From positions 2,557 to 29,088 of the forward strand of contig DFFM01000039.1 of NCBI GenBank assembly GCA_002369515.1: DNA of 26,532 nt. The letters run 5' to 3'. Origin of the DNA: Prevotella sp. UBA3776. GTDB taxonomy: Bacteria > Bacteroidota > Bacteroidia > Bacteroidales > Bacteroidaceae. A program made the translations under genes and the position numbers. Below, piece by piece: positions 26,430-26,532 of this stretch. Positions within the stretch are counted from its first letter, which is position 1, and every line of letters begins with the position of its first letter. The notes beneath the pieces are model-generated. The model was given only the letters and a program-made list of their open reading frames with translations, was not told the origin of the DNA and searched no databases.

Positions 26430-26532
26430 ATGATTGAAAAACAGAAAGACCGCCATTTCGAGGTGGACATTTTGACGCGGCTAATTTTTGCCGAACGGAG
26501 CAAAATCGGACCTATAGCTCATTTTGCAGGAT
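26430..26532 (+). CDS. Possible start of a gene running off the window
   Basis: ATG 26430 opens a frame without stop to the window end (34 codons: MIEKQKDRHFEVDILTRLIF and on to IAHFAG). I do not recognise the product. There is no Shine-Dalgarno sequence, no -7 box in the 70 bp after the regulator gene, and no terminator between them, so it could be co-transcribed with the regulator or be chance. Confidence 0.35.
   Translation, partial: MIEKQKDRHFEVDILTRLIFAERSKIGPIAHFAG

Noticed and set aside
26009..26503. 164-codon minus-strand frame at the right edge
   Set aside because: Most of it is antisense to the AraC domain; no promoter or domain supports it.

Overview
The window looks like a chromosomal segment of a Bacteroidales bacterium, most likely Prevotella or a close relative. 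Three things point that way: promoters of the Bacteroidetes type (a -7 box TAnnTTTG, several with TTG or TTTG 19-20 bp upstream), few Shine-Dalgarno sites, and secreted glycan-degrading enzymes. Four of those enzymes or binding proteins end in the short tail 'YNLxGQRV...GIYIxNGKKVVVK', which I associate with Prevotella secreted proteins. No rRNA, tRNA, CRISPR array or intact mobile element was seen.

Left part (1-11300). A type III glutamine synthetase (349-2565, +) has a long, repeat-rich leader and is followed by a patatin-like lipase (2644-3501, +). Two hairpin terminators separate these from two minus-strand exported glycosidases: a GH51 alpha-L-arabinofuranosidase (3884-5851) and a GH2 beta-galactosidase (5997-9245). 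Each has its own promoter. A divergent gene (9471-10475, +) encodes an unusual fusion of a YqiA-like esterase and a degenerate HAD/NT5C-like domain. It converges on a small exported low-complexity protein (10551-11282, -).

Middle (11300-15200). Some 550 bp of debris holds short tandem and inverted repeats, a 38-codon ORF and an orphan copy of the C-terminal tail domain (11636-11842). Next comes an exported M16 zinc peptidase (11916-14819, -). The 380 bp divergent region beyond it carries a LacI/PurR-like palindromic operator, two overlapping -7 boxes and a 67 bp nested palindrome at the predicted 5' end of the next transcript.

Right part (15200-26532). This is a starch/galactan locus: a SusE/SusF-like starch-binding protein, GH13 alpha-amylase 1, a 55-codon peptide gene that overlaps the amylase stop codon, GH13 alpha-amylase 2 with two CBM26-like modules, a strong terminator, then a separately promoted GH53 endo-galactanase. 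All four large secreted proteins end in the same tail, which resembles a shortened type IX secretion C-terminal signal. The locus closes with a transmembrane regulator (Reg_prop propeller, Y_Y_Y, one TM helix, AraC HTH) that resembles a hybrid two-component system without kinase and receiver. It probably reads starch or galactan fragments in the periplasm. GH53 with the upstream GH2 and GH51 enzymes could together take apart pectic arabinogalactan. No SusC/SusD pair lies in the window.

The most interesting items are the shared tail with repeat-derived linkers, the hidden amylase-linked peptide, the kinase-less regulator, the operator plus giant palindrome upstream of the amylase operon, and the esterase/pseudo-HAD fusion. 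All assignments come from reading motifs by eye; no database search was run.
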